Part shown: positions 33,346-45,078 of the stretch, in pieces | Layout of the letters: every line of letters begins with the position of its first letter | Numbering within the stretch: position 1 is the first letter of the stretch | Assembly (NCBI GenBank): GCA_023053575.1 | Contig: JAKZAP010000016.1 | Span: 14,030,030 to 14,094,029, forward strand | Origin: Branchinecta lynchi | Lineage: Eukaryota; Arthropoda; Branchiopoda; Anostraca; Branchinectidae | Length of the DNA stretch: 64,000 nucleotides | Direction: 5' to 3' | Notes under the pieces: generated by a model | The model's database searches: none | What the model saw: the letters and a program-made list of their open reading frames with translations, nothing else | What the model was told of the DNA's origin: nothing | Made by a program: the position numbers and the translations under genes

Positions 33346-33979
33346 AGTGGGCTTTCTTCAGAAGTGACCTTAAAACTGAACATTTCCTAATCTTCGCTTC
33401 AATAGCCGTTGGAATGGAGGATATGCTTAAATTGAAATTCAAATTCTCCGCGTCAGGATGAACTTCGTCTTGTCAAGCCATCAGTGAATATTCTGAACGT
33501 CCCAAATAGAGCCCAAGATTTAAAAAAAACTGACTTTTTCAGTTAAAATTTAACACATGCATGCGGACCATCAGTGAATACTTTGATCGTCCCAGCTAGA
33601 GCCGAGATAAAAAAAAAAAAAGCCCTTGGCAGAGTCAAAACAATTTCGTGCATTCAAATCCAAGATATAACGAAAAGCTGGGTTTTTCAGTTAAATTTTA
33701 ACACATAGATGCGGATTGCTGTGTTAATTAACTATAGATGGCAAGAATATGTATGTTAGGACCCTTTTAAGCATTCTCTTTCGCAAAAAGATATCATTTA
33801 ACTGTCGTGACACAAAAACCATGCCATCCTTATAGCTTCAACACAAGGATTCACATCCATTTGTTACATGCCCCAAACTTCTGACCGAGCAGGCCTTCCT
33901 AAAAAGCAGACTGTTGGAAAACGATAATGGGGTTGTGAGTATTTTCTTTTTAACAACTAGTCCACGGCTCTTTGTCCTT

Positions 33980-34397
33980 AGATAAGATGAGATAAGATTT
34001 ATTTACACTAAGAGCCAAAGACCATGGCAAATACATGAAAAATAAACTCAAACAAACAAAAGTAATACCTTCTATAAGCACCTATCCCTGTGGGCTAAGG
34101 CTACCCCGAGGAACCTCGCCAACTGTTTTATACTCATAAAACAACTATTTTGCTTGATCATACACATCCCTTCTTCATCTACCCCTCTCTCATTTACTCC
34201 AAAAATTTCTTACCTTAGTTCATTCAAATTTTCGCATTCACACAACAAATGTTTCAAATTCTCATCCATACTACCACACATCAGACATAAGTAAGAACCG
34301 GACCGACCCTTTGCCCTCCGAATATACAGCCTTCTCTCCCCAAGAGGCATACTGTCTGCCCTACAACTAATCAAATCCCGTATTTCCTCCCTTTTCT
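33980..34397 (-). mobile_element. LINE 3' end with CCHC-type zinc motif
   Basis: The minus strand reads REEIRDLISCRADSMPLGER and then CLMCGSMDENLKHLLCEC, ending at a TAA at 34212-34210, followed by about 230 bp of untranslated sequence and an ATAAGATGAGATAAG tail. The CX2C-X8-HX4C arrangement near the C-terminus is typical of non-LTR retrotransposon ORF2. It is 5'-truncated and begins at or beside the exon 4 splice donor. Confidence 0.75.
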
Positions 34398-34406
34398 GAT
34401 TCTTAC

Positions 34407-34615
34407 TTTTCTTTCTCCTCCACTTGGCTTGTAATTTTCATTTCGTGCTCCCACTCGCGGCTTGGCTTCCTGCAAGACGACCTTCTTTGACTCGATTTTC
34501 ACGTTTCCGCCGCCAGGTTTGTACGTGGCGTTCTGTAGGGAGCCAATCTTCGAAGTCACAACCTTGATGTTCGGGGAGGGGGAGTTGCCGACTTGGACCT
34601 TGTTCATTGGAAGCT
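34407..34615 (-). CDS. tau: tau-like gene, exon 4, microtubule-binding repeats 1-2
   Basis: Begins after TCTTACAG in phase 1 and reads KLPMNKVQVGNSPSPNIKVV, then repeat 1 (SKIGSLQNATYKPGGGNVKI, residues 128-147) and repeat 2 (PRVGARNENYKPSGGERK, 159-176), ending in phase 0 at GTAAGA. Repeat 1 has the full KIGS and PGGG signature. Repeat 2 is diverged, with VGAR for KIGS and PSGG for PGGG. The KVQVG lead-in followed by these repeats is the tau arrangement. A LINE 3' fragment starts within roughly 10-30 bp of the donor. Confidence 0.95.
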
Positions 34616-35229
34616 CTGTAAGAAATGTCAAATAGGTGAAGGAACTAATTACCGTAATTCGAAGTATGGAGCAGGGTTGCACCCGGAAAATTTCTCTACT
34701 GAATTTTGTGATAAGAGTTCAATTAAATTTATTTTCAAAACCGATACAACGGTCAAGCCGATTTGGTGGTTCTCGTTCATATTAGCACTAATTATATACA
34801 GAAAATAATTCTACCCTAGTTTGGATATCACAAAGACTCAAACATAACACAAAATGTTCAAATATATTTACAATTAACGATGCGAGTTAAAAAGGTTGAT
34901 GAAGGCGGGGATAAAATGTCTTAGGTGACAAGTCGTTGTGGGTTTAATTGGCTGCAATTTGGGGTTTGACTGGGCTAATATACTCTCCCAGGCCTTACTC
35001 TTGCCGCTGAAAAATCTGGGGGGAGGATATCACGTAACGGTGAACGACCACAGATGGGGATGTATAAATCACATATATAGAGGTGATAATAGCGAAAACA
35101 TACGCCGGTCAATGACGCAACTTGTCGACAAAATATTTTTTTTTTCCAGCGGTACGGCCATTTCCATCCTAATCTTCTGTTATATTTTTGCTGACCTTAT
35201 GAACAAGACCAATGTCTTCGATGGGATCC

Positions 35230-36030
35230 CAAAAATCTAACATTTGATTCAAACGATTGGGTTGTGTCTTGGCCATTCAGTCTTGGTCAGATTCCTTGAA
35301 TATTTTTACTGTTAAAATAAAGTTCAAAAATGTATTCAGCATGTCTCCTTGCCCCGATACCGAATCTCTAATCGATTTCAGAAACAAGTCTGAGCTTCAA
35401 CCATATTTCCAGTATCAGCCGAATTCGTGATGAACCATTTGTCTAGCAAGAAAACCAAGTTCAGATATGGATTCAGCGGACCTCCTTACCCCCTCAATGA
35501 ATATCTTATTAGCTTATAAAATATACATATTTTACCGTAAATTCCAAACCCCTCCTCTCCCTCTAATGATAGGACTTAAAGGACCCATCTACGAACTTGA
35601 CCTGTACTTTACCAGAGAATCCTCATTGAACAACATCCTGGCTTGAATATTGAGGATAAAGGCGCAGGACTGCTATAGCCGAAAACTGGTCGACAAATTT
35701 TGTGTCCGGTTTTCACCGGATTCCGGGTGAACTACTTGTCCGGCAAGAAAACAACTTTCATATTCGGGTTCAGAATGTCCCTTACCCCTCAATGAACTAT
35801 CTCAATATTTTTAAAATACATTTTTGTTTGCCCCTTAATTTGAAACCCCTCCACCACCCCTAAATATAGAGCTACAGAGCCCATCTTTGAACTTGACCTA
35901 TACTTTGACCCAAAATGTCACCGTGCCAACTTTGAACAAAATCTCTCAACCCCTTCGAGAGTTATCGTGCTAACAGACGGACGGAACTTACGAACAGACG
36001 GACAACTTTTGCGATGTCATAGGTCCCAAA
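35230..36030 (+). repeat. CCGG-rich satellite, cluster 2
   Basis: Units diverged but with GCCGGATTCCGG-type words, the CTCCACCACCCCTAAATAT lead and CAGACGGACGGA end. In intron 3. Confidence 0.65.
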
Positions 36031-36289
36031 AACCGGTTATGTAAATTGTTTCCCTGTTATCGCTATAAGTCAACGGGTCTCAGAAAAGGCTTAAAACAGC
36101 CAAAAACGCATCCCCCCCCCCAGTATTCAAATATTTTAAAATACTGGAAGTTGAAGAGTAAATAGTGCGAGGAGTCCTGTAAGTGCTCGATCTCTGGACG
36201 CATTGAGGAGCTAATACGCCATCTGCTGGATTTTGGTTGAAATAAATGTTCTTCCTGTGGGTTGAGTCTTTCAGAAACAAGACCAAAGG

Positions 36290-37385
36290 TTTCGATGGAT
36301 CCCAAAAGTTTAATATTTGATCCAGACAATCGGGTGTTATAGAGGTCTAGTCTTCGCCAGACTCCTTGAGCACTTTACTAATAAAATTTAAAAACAGATT
36401 AAATGGCAATAATCTGAGAAGACTAACTTCAAATATGGATTCACCTTGTGTGTTTACCCCTATAGCCTGCGTCATATCTACTTTGACGAAAGTTCCTGCC
36501 TTACTTCTGCCAAATTTCTGGTTTCAGCCAGATTCCGGGCGAACTACTTGTCTTGCAAAAAGTTTAAGTTCAAAAATGGATTCAGCATATCTCCTTACCC
36601 TACATCGAACGTCTAATCAACTACAGATAAAACTTCAACTTTTAACAAATTTTCCGATTTCAGCCGGATTCGCGGTAAACTATGTGTCCCAGTAGAAATA
36701 CACGAGTTCAGCATGTCTTTTTACCCGTGAATCGAATACCTAATGAAATTCATATAAAACTTTTACTTTCAAAAAATTTTCCGGTTTTGGCCGGATTCCG
36801 GGCGATCTACTTGTCCGACGAGAAAATCATTATCATATTCGGGCTCAGCATGTTTCCCTCTCCTGAAATCGAACCCCTAATCAACTTCAGATTAAACTTT
36901 TATTTTTGACAAATTTTCCGGTTCTGGCCAGATTCCCGTCGATCCACTTGTCCGACTAGAAAATCATTTTCATATTCGGATTCAGCATGTCTCCTTACCC
37001 CATAATCAGACATCTAATTAACTTCAGATAAAACTTTTACTTTAAGCAAACTTGCCGGTTTGGCCGGATTTCGGGTGAACTACTTTTCCGGCGAGAAAAT
37101 GGTTTTCATATTCGTGTTCAGCATGTCGTCTTTAATCGACTATCTCATTAGCTTTTAAAAACTAATTTTGTCGCCCATTAATTTGAAACCCCTCCCCTAA
37201 ATATGCAGATCGGGACCATCTACGAACTTGACCTTTCCCTTGACGTGAAGAACACTCACACCAAGTTTCATCAAAATATCTCATTCCCTTCGAGAGTTAT
37301 CGTGCTGACAGACGGACGGACGGACAGACGGACAACTTTTGCGATGTCATAGGTATCTCTCCACTTACGTTTTGGGATCCCAAAA
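36290..37385 (+). repeat. CCGG-rich satellite, cluster 3
   Basis: Several tandem units (for example around 36650, 36780, 36915 and 37055) followed by the GAGAGTTATCGTGCTGACAG module, GACGGACGGACGG and TACGTTTTGGGATCCC. Confidence 0.75.
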
Positions 37386-38109
37386 AGAACAATTTCTAGC
37401 TTGGCCAAATTTTTTTTTTGTTTACTGAAAATCGGGAAACGACTGGTTGAAATCAAGTAAAAGGTCAATCTTATTTTTCGGTTTGCATTTTCCTAGCGTA
37501 TTCGTTCAAGTATTTACTTTCGGTTGGGGGTACGGAATACTCTATATGACTAAGTCCAAAAATGCCAGTGAACCTCGGGAGAACGAGAAACATCGCCCGA
37601 ACGACTCAAACTCAGCAACTCAAATCCTGTGTCAGCCAATCATGGCAATCGTTCGGGACAGCTGTGGAGACGCTTTCCGGCGATAGTGCATCAGCACGGA
37701 GAGTTAGTGATCAAGAGTATTTAGAAGTGCAGAATGTAAACTGTATATGTACATACATACATATTGACAACTAAATCAATATTCGGCTTGTCTACTTCCC
37801 TTTTCGGGAATAAATTGAGTTGAGAAGAAAAATAAAGCGTAAGCCGAAAATATTCGCGTTTTGTTGTCACAAAGCTTTATGCTCCCCTCTGTTTGGATGT
37901 TCTTCTGGCATCTTAGATTTTTAGTCACGTTTTTCCCTCTGGTTAGATTGGCACCTTGTTCTCTTTATTGTTGATTTTTGAGTCAACGAATAGTTCAACA
38001 GGGCAATCGCAATTGATATTGAATCAAATTGAATGAAATTTTCTGCCACTTTTTGTCAAGACGGTATTTGAACGTGTGCCATGGATTCGGACGAAGCGGT
38101 TTCCTCCGT

Positions 38110-38348
38110 TATGGTGGGTTTACACACTGCGTAAAATCCGAGCATATTTCGAAATCCGAGCGTATTTTACTCATGTTTTGAGCTTGAAAACATTTCTAGC
38201 AATACGGACGTATTTGAGAAATCGGTCCGTTTTGTATCCAAATACGTCCGTATTGCTAGAAATCTTTCGAAGGTCAAAATGTGCGTAAAATACGCTCGGA
38301 TTTCAAAATACGCTCGGATTTTACGCAGTGTGTAAATGGACCATTAAC
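38110..38348. mobile_element. Foldback MITE, TTTACACACTGCGTAAAATC ends
   Basis: GGTTTACACACTGCGTAAAA and its inverse TTTTACGCAGTGTGTAAA bound a palindrome whose arms include AATACGGACGTATTTG and TTTCTAGCAATACGG. Confidence 0.78.
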
Positions 38349-38639
38349 AAGTTCCATCGTTCACCAACCTCTATGAGAAGTGTTTTCGCCCACGTGCCGC
38401 ATCGGTGGTATCTTCCGTTTCCTGGAACGGCCTCTTGTTCGCTGACAGAAAGAGCTTTTTCGAAGACGAGCTAATGAGCTTGACTTTACCACAGCGAGTG
38501 AACGATAATGCATTGGCATCAATCAAGTTAACTAATGTCCAAACATGCAAATGAACAACGAAACACAACAGTCACCTAAATAAAATACCTCTCAGGGGAG
38601 GAAGGCTTAAACCAGGGAGTGAAGGAATACTTCGTATGA

Positions 38640-39185
38640 AACTTCCTGTTAAAGTTCAGCCCTTTAAAGTTCACCCGAACAGGGCTCAGATACGATAGTT
38701 TAGTTACCCATTAATAAGGCTTGAAGACCAGATGAAAATGCGTTTCTTTGTTGCTCTGATATTCACAAAATGGATGTTCTTCGAGTAAACTTCTTATTTC
38801 GGATTTGTGGTATCTCTATGTGCTTGTACCTATGTGCTTAACTGCAAGGGTGAACGATTGCCGCAAAACAAGTCTTCTTTGATTAAAACGTAGCAGCGGA
38901 CTTTCTTCAGAAGTGACCTTACAATCTGGAATCGAACATTTCGCTTCATTAGCCATTGCAAAATGCAGGGTTTTTTTTTAAATTCAGATTCTCCGAGTCG
39001 TGGTGAAATTTGTCTCATCGAGCCAGCAGCGCATTTGCTGAACGTCACTACTAAATCTCAAGATGAAAAAAGTAAAAAAAAATCCTTTAGCAGAGTCAAA
39101 ATTCAATGTATTCATATCCGGGATATAAACGTAACTGGCATTTCAGTTAAACTTTAAAGTTAAAGTTCCTGCTTAGATGAATAAA
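38640..39185 (+). repeat. Segmental duplicate, copy B (empty site)
   Basis: Homologue of 32941-33740. Near 38912, CAGCGGACTTTCTTCAGAAG runs through where copy A has its insertion. Confidence 0.75.
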
Positions 39186-39189
39186 AATA

Positions 39190-40190
39190 TGAACGATTTG
39201 TCTATTAAGCAAATAGTTGTGTTTAAGTGAGAAATTTAATCTTTCTAGGAACAGCCATGGTCGGTGAACCCCGTCGCAACCTCTGCGAGCTTGGTCACAC
39301 TGGGCTCAAAAAGCCGCCTATTTAGTCCGATTTTCGCAGTTGTGTGCAAATTTCCTCCTTCGCTTCAAGATTTTGACGCATCGCATGCAATCCTTCATAA
39401 AATTTCTTCCGAATCAGTTTTTTGCCGCTAGGTGCGCCATAATGTAAAATAAAACAACGCCACGTTACTTCTTGGTGTACGTTTAACCATGTTTGTTTGG
39501 CTATTTTCAATACTTCTTAGGCATGCTCATGTTTATTATTATTATTTATTTAACTAAAGGCGAGATAGGGCAACTCAAACAATCAGAATCAGAAAAAAAT
39601 ACGATAACAACAGACAAAACAATACAATGACTTTTTTTTTTTTTTGTGGTTTGCCCTACTTTTCGTTATTAGTAGACTATAGTTTGACTGCTCAAAAGGT
39701 AAATTAAATTAAAGTTAAATTTGAGTAAAGGAAAAAGAATGTTATTGAGATGAGTGGAGGTGGGTTTAATATTAGTAGATTTGAATTATAAGTAATTGTT
39801 TTTTGTTTGTTTTTTTGGTTTAAAGAGTTGTAATAGTGGCGAAAGAATTTTTTTTACAAAATACAAATGAGAGAATTATTTTCCAAATATTAGAGGAAAG
39901 AATAGTAAATAAAATATGGGTTTAATTTTAAAAGTTAGGTGACGTGAATACTTAGAATTGGGTAAAAATAGATTCAAATTAACGTCACTGAGGGATGGAG
40001 GAGTTGCCACAAAAAGTACGAAATCTGATTTCTTAGTTTTTAAATAATATAAAAATAAATTAAATTACAAAAGATGCTACGGGAAAAAAGGTCTGCTTAT
40101 GTGAATGTTCGTTAACATTGGACATTGCCATTTTCATGCACTTGCTGTGTCTAAAGCTAACTACCTGTTAGGTAATTAAATATTCTTTGA
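39190..40190. other. Intron 3: AT-rich, probable retroposon tail
   Basis: A 62-codon minus-strand frame at 39322-39510 has no recognised motif. From 39533 an inverted retroposon-like tail (TTATTATTATTATTTATTTA) and AT-rich sequence follow. Confidence 0.45.
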
Positions 40191-40253
40191 GCCCAAGCTG
40201 ACTTTGAAACATTTATTCAAACAATGTTGACAACGGATACCATGCTTCTTCAT

Positions 40254-40297
40254 CAGCGATATTTCGGCCCTTCTTGGCAAGGGTCCTCGTCAGGCTG
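40254..40297 (-). ncRNA. Minimal hammerhead ribozyme, CAGC type
   Basis: CAGC, CTGACGA, intact stem II, GAAA, TATC, GCTG. Complete consensus. Confidence 0.8.
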
Positions 40298-40369
40298 TCA
40301 CTTCGGGGAAGAAAACAAACCTGTAATTACAGGTTTGTTTTCTTCCCCGAAGTTGAACCAGAAGATTGA

Positions 40370-40413
40370 CAGCCTGACGAGGACCCTTGCCAAGAAGGGC
40401 CGAAATATCGCTA
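40370..40413 (+). ncRNA. Hammerhead ribozyme, CAGC type, stem I end mismatch
   Basis: CAGC, CTGACGA, intact stem II, GAAATATC, GCTA. The outer stem I pair is lost (C opposite A); three pairs remain. Opposite orientation to the copy at 40254-40297. Confidence 0.75.
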
Positions 40414-41391
40414 ACGAAGAATCATAGCTGACGCATCCATTGTAAACATTGTTTGAATAAAAGTTAGGTAATTGAAGGCATCTGAAGCACCTGAATACGT
40501 ATTTGCATCTTCATTCTACCATTTAAGCCCAAAACTGCATTGTTCACATTAACATAACTGTTCACATAATCATACCTCTACTGTAACAAAACAAAAAGAA
40601 ATCAAACACAAACAAAAAATGGTACTTGAACATGAAATTTGTTGTGCGTGTTTTCCGCAGAGACAGGCGGAAAAGCGGCCGTGAAAGCACCAGCAGAAGC
40701 GAATTATCCGAAGCGTTTCCTAAGGCGTTGTCCGCGACACAATTGTGTGCCACACAGTTCCGAGTGTTTGTCGCGGAAACACGACTGTGGGCCACATAGT
40801 CGAGCCGTAAATTGACACTCGCGGAAACGCCGGTTGGTCTAGTTTTTGGGCGGTAATTTCAACTTTCGCATCAAATATCATGATGCGCGAGCACGCGTTG
40901 TGAGCATGACGCGTACGGAAATAGTGAATCCTAGCAAGGCAAAGATTATTGAGGTAGATTTAGGGGGGTTAGAATCTAATATGGATATTGAGTCTCCTGG
41001 CTTTCGAATTAATGAACGCGATTACGGATGTAGGTTGCACTGGCATGGGCATGGGTCACACGACGGGTCCTTTAACACATAAAGATTGCACAAAAGCTAG
41101 ACCGTACAACGGAAGTTCAGTAAGCTCTGAAGAGTTTGACATGTCTGTTTGAAATGGCTTTGCCTACATGTGTGCTCTACCCAACACTGTTCTGTGAAAC
41201 ATTATGAAGATTGTCAGTTGTGGCTTCGAACTTCAGTGCTCGACTGCTCGCTGACTTTTCCACGGGGCTAATGCGCGACTCGGTATGAATAGAAAGCCTA
41301 ATCGCTTATTCCCCCTTCAGATAACTTATACCAAGATCTAACGTGTGATTCTTATCGATTCTCTTTGCGCATCCCGTGGCAATTCGTCATT

Positions 41392-41795
41392 AGGTTTTTG
41401 CAGATACCATGGTATCTGTTACCACGGTAATTGGACCTGCAATTAGTTATTTTTGCAGTTATCGTCGTATCCCTTACCACGGTTGCTCTGCAAAAACGAC
41501 AATTGCGGAAATTGAACTTTTCGAAGTCATCCTAAAAGAAAACTGATATCCAGTCACATCACTAAGTGCCAAACTTCTTTCAAAACTATTTAACAAAATC
41601 CTAGGCTCTATTGTTGTTGATGATTTAAGTGAGATGACTTTGTCAGATACCACGATCACTTACAACGGTCGGACCGTAGTATCGGAATATCAGACAGCAC
41701 GATAACTGCGAAAACACATTTTAACCGCGGTAACTGCACAAACGACTTTAGACCGTGGTATCAGATACCATGGTATCTGCAAAAACGCAATTATT
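41392..41795. mobile_element. GATACCACGG MITE, copy 4
   Basis: TTTTTGCAGATACCATGG at the left and CCATGGTATCTGCAAAAACG at the right are inverted. About 400 bp, ending about 100 bp below the exon 3 donor. Confidence 0.7.
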
Positions 41796-41898
41796 GAATT
41801 TTATGAAGGGCCTGACTTGGATTTCGCATGGGTATCTTCGCATGCGAAACCTTATAGGACTGTGGTTGCACGTAGGTCAATGTTTTGCATTTGCTCAC

Positions 41899-42085
41899 TT
41901 TTCTTTGGTGTGTCGTCGTTGTTGACGCTAGATGGGCCAGACTTGGAGGGAGATAGAAGTGACTTCGTAGGAGATACTGGTGGTAGCGACACTAATTTCG
42001 AGGGTGATTTGGTGGGTGACGAGACGGGTATCAAGGATACGTGGTCTGACTTCTTCGGAGACGGATTTGGTTCAGGCTCTGCTTC
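41899..42085 (-). CDS. tau: tau-like gene, exon 3, Ser/Pro/Lys-rich region
   Basis: Starts after acceptor TTTTCTAG in phase 0 with EAEPEPNPSPKKSDHVSLI and ends at donor GTGAGC in phase 1 after TPKK. It is full of SP/TP and PTKSPSK-type motifs (residues 45-106), the basic proline-rich region that in tau-family proteins flanks the repeats, helps microtubule binding and is phosphorylated by proline-directed kinases. The phosphorylation is family knowledge; here only the SP/TP sites are seen. The gene runs through a repeat-rich intron on both sides. Confidence 0.87.
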
Positions 42086-42914
42086 CTAGAAAATAAATTT
42101 TGATGATCTCAAAGAATCGCTTAAGCCTGCAAATCTTAAGAAACGCTTAAACCTACTACAAGCCACACGGATTATAAATAGAACCTCGGAAATTGTTCAG
42201 CTTTCGTCCAAAAGCATCTGAAAAAATGCTAGTATTGAAACACTGCGCTTGCCCTTACTTCACAGTTTTTGAAAACTTTGCGGTTTGTATTGGCGTTCCT
42301 AATTGGTTTGAAGTTCCTACTTTTGTGAGCATAGATATAGACAAATTACTTAGAATAATTTTACGTGATACTGCAAATATTACTGGCGATTAAATTGGAC
42401 TCTTCTGCAAAAAACTGGATAACGCCAAAAATCAGCCAGTTAAAATAAAAAAAAACCAGGTTTTACATACACGCTTGTTCTAAAAAGTTTACACCTGTCC
42501 CCGTCAGAATAAATCCAGCTTGGTTTACAAGGTGTCCACATGGCAACACTGCTTTTCCGGTTTGCGAAATCAGAGTTCTTTTGTTGCAAGCGACGTTGGC
42601 TCTCCTTGAATCACGGATTCCAAAGTACACAGGGCTTTCGTAATGACGCTTTATAAATCCGCACTCCTTGAAACTGAGTCTCGCTTGCAGTTATTGACAG
42701 ACAGATAAACGGACACGACAACAGACCGGACAAATAAGATCTGCCAAGAGTTTAAAAGCTGACCGAGAATATTTTGAATTTTTGGCAAAACATTCAACGA
42801 GCCAGGAACCGCGCCAGACCGAACAGCGCCGTCGGGAAACGGTTGTGAAAAGTATAATTCAATTTAATACTGCAAAAGAAAAAAAATCTTAAAAGGTTGA
42901 TTGATTAAAGATTC

Positions 42915-43080
42915 CTTGAGACCAACCAGACTTTGAAACATTTATTCAAATAATACATAAAACGGATACGTCAGCTATGATGCTTTGGCAGCCAATTGTA
43001 TCCTAGTAGACATATCCGTTTATGATGCCAAAGCATCGTAGCTGACGTATCCGTTTGATTCATTATTTGAATATTGATTG
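42915..43080. mobile_element. Palindromic remnant without ribozyme
   Basis: AAACGGATACGTCAGCTATG with TGCTTTGGCA on the left is mirrored by TGCCAAAGCATCGTAGCTGA on the right. It shares terminal sequence with the Penelope-like repeats but lacks the 44-nt ribozyme block. Confidence 0.6.
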
Positions 43081-43206
43081 ATTGATTTTTTTTATGGTTT
43101 GTGGATTGGACCGAAATCCAAAGATGAATTATCGAAGTGCAATTTTGTTTGATCGGGTACTCGATTTTTTTCTTATTTTCCATTTTACTTTTTCTCATGT
43201 GACTGC

Positions 43207-43285
43207 GTTAAACAGATACGTCAGCTGAGTTTACTCTAGCGATATTTCGGCCCTCCTTGGCAAGGGTCCTCTTCAGGCTAAAATT
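43207..43285 (-). mobile_element. Short Penelope terminal repeat, TAGC family
   Basis: AACAGATACGTCAGCTGAG is followed directly by the ribozyme block. Flanking sequence on the right is not shared with the other copies. Confidence 0.6.
43237..43280 (-). ncRNA. Minimal hammerhead ribozyme, TAGC type
   Basis: TAGC, CTGAAGA, stem II with one G substitution near the loop, GAAA, TATC, GCTA. The outer stem I pair is U-A here, G-C or C-G elsewhere: a third compensatory state. Confidence 0.78.
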
Positions 43286-43899
43286 AGAAAAACGAAGCTC
43301 TTCACAGGTTGTCCGGAAGCATACTTCAAGTTTCCCGACCACTACTCCGTTTTCTTGTAAGCTTTTAAGCTATTTCAGTACAGGAGAGATACCCAAATTT
43401 CGAATTGGAGTAACTTCAAATTTGGTCTAAAAAATGTTAAAACAAAACTTATCTGCGGTCTAATTAGTTTTGACAAGAATCAAACCTATGAACTAGTTAG
43501 AACTGCAGAGGAATTTCGTTTTAACATTTTTGAGAACAAATTTAAGGTTAATTTCCCTTCGAAGTTTGGGTACCTCTTCTGTAAGATGACAGAACAAGAA
43601 CTGGAAGCTCATGTGGCACTTGCAGGGCTGGGTCAGAGGATGATAGTAGTAATTCTTCAATTCATGGGTTTGTTGTGATTATTTGTAAGCAAAACCCTTG
43701 AGATAATGGGTCCTTGGAAATCACAAGAATGTATCGTTTGGTAATGCATTTGGCTGTGATGATGCGCGCTTTAATGCGAACTAGAACTGTAAAAAAACTC
43801 TTGAAGTAAAAATGATGATCAGCTGATCGGGAGAACGAAATGTATATTTTACTCAAAAGTATCATTTGTACTTTAAGAGATTCAGTTGTAAGCAAAACC

Positions 43900-44930
43900 T
43901 TTGAAGCATAAATGATCTGATCATGTCAAGTCTGTAATGTTCAAGCCAAGTTTCATTGTGATCAACTCGTGATTACCGGAATTCCGCTCCCCCCCCCTAT
44001 CCAACCCCCCCACAGTCCGCGAATCCGATCCAGTTCTGTCATTGATGAATCTAGGGCTTGTGCTTGTTCTTCCCACCAAGTTTCATCCCAATCGCTCCAC
44101 TCTAAGCGTGTCACAAGATTTACGGCTCCCCCCTCTGGCTCCCCCTCCCACAATAACCGGATCCGGTTCGGACTTCACGTGGGACATGCGAGACACCATG
44201 TCTTTCGAAATATCAAGTTTCATTGAGATCCGATCACCCGTTCCAAAGTTAAACGAACCTCTAGATGTCGGATTTCCCTTCCCTCCACTCCCCCCACGTT
44301 GGTCGGATCGGGGAAGTGACTATTTCCAAGTTATTTTGGTTGGGTCCCTGGTAAGCTTGTCAAGTTTCATTGTCATAACCCACCTGGAAGTAACTTAACT
44401 CCGCTTCACCGGAATTCCGGACCCCCCCCCCCCCCCCAACTCCCCCCACAGTGCACGAATCCCGTCCGGTTCTTTCAATGATGAACCTAGGGCTAGTGCT
44501 TGTTCCTGTCACCAAGTTTCATCCCGATCCTTCCACTCTAAGCGTGGCACATGATTTCCAGTCCCCCTCCGCCTCCCCCCCCCCACATTCATCGGATTCA
44601 GTCCGGACTTGAAATGAGACATCCGATACATGACATCTTTCCAAATATCAAATTTCATTAAGATCCGATAACCCGTTCGAAAGTTATGTATGCCACCAAA
44701 TTCCGGATTCCAGCTCCCCTCCCTCCCCCCACGATGGTCGGATCGGGCAAATGACTATTTCCAGCTTAGTTTAGTCGGGTCCCTCATATGCCTGCCAAGT
44801 TTCATCGTCCTAGCTTATCTGGATGTACCCTAACTCGCAAACACCGGACTAATGACGACCGACCGACCGACAGACCCACGGAAAAGTGATCGGTATATGG
44901 CACTTGGCCGGAAGGTAAGTGCCATAAAAA
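43900..44930 (-). repeat. GATGAAACTTGG repeat array (inverted)
   Basis: The inverse of the 12-14 kb array: CAAGTTTCATCCCGATC, CTTAGTTTAGTCGGG and a terminal GTGATCGGTATATGGCACTT. Two units. Confidence 0.75.
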
Positions 44931-45078
44931 CTGCAATGTTTGTACTTGTTGTGCAGTTTCGCTAGTTTCGAAACGTCGAAATCTTTCGACTTCTAGGCAA
45001 CTGATGATGGACGCGATAGCCTGCAGACAAACAAATATTCTGCATAAAAATAAATATGTTTAAAATTGATATTTTTAC

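Larger units (their letters stand above)
32941..33740 (+). repeat. Segmental duplicate with ribozyme element, copy A
   Basis: Shares GATACGACAGTATAGTTACC, CAGATGAAAA, TTTCTTCAGAAGTGACCTTA and later words with 38640-39185 (copy B). Copy A carries the 139-bp ribozyme insertion that copy B lacks. Confidence 0.75.
40192..40461. mobile_element. Palindromic Penelope terminal-repeat pair, CAGC family
   Basis: TTTATTCAAACAATGTTGAC at the left and its reverse at the right, a ribozyme on each strand, and a central hairpin (CAAACCTGTAATTACAGG). It is a head-to-head pair with almost no spacer and no coding sequence. The left flank ACTTTGAAACATTTATTCAAA is shared with 42935-42950, so the element may extend left. 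Confidence 0.75.

Noticed and set aside
39322..39510. 62-codon minus-strand frame as an extra exon
   Set aside because: No flanking splice sites in suitable phase between exons 3 and 4, and no similarity to tau-type sequence.
41817..42089. Plus-strand Asp/Gly-rich frame of 90 codons
   Set aside because: Antisense of exon 3, whose minus-strand reading is flanked by good splice sites and fits the tau Pro-rich region.
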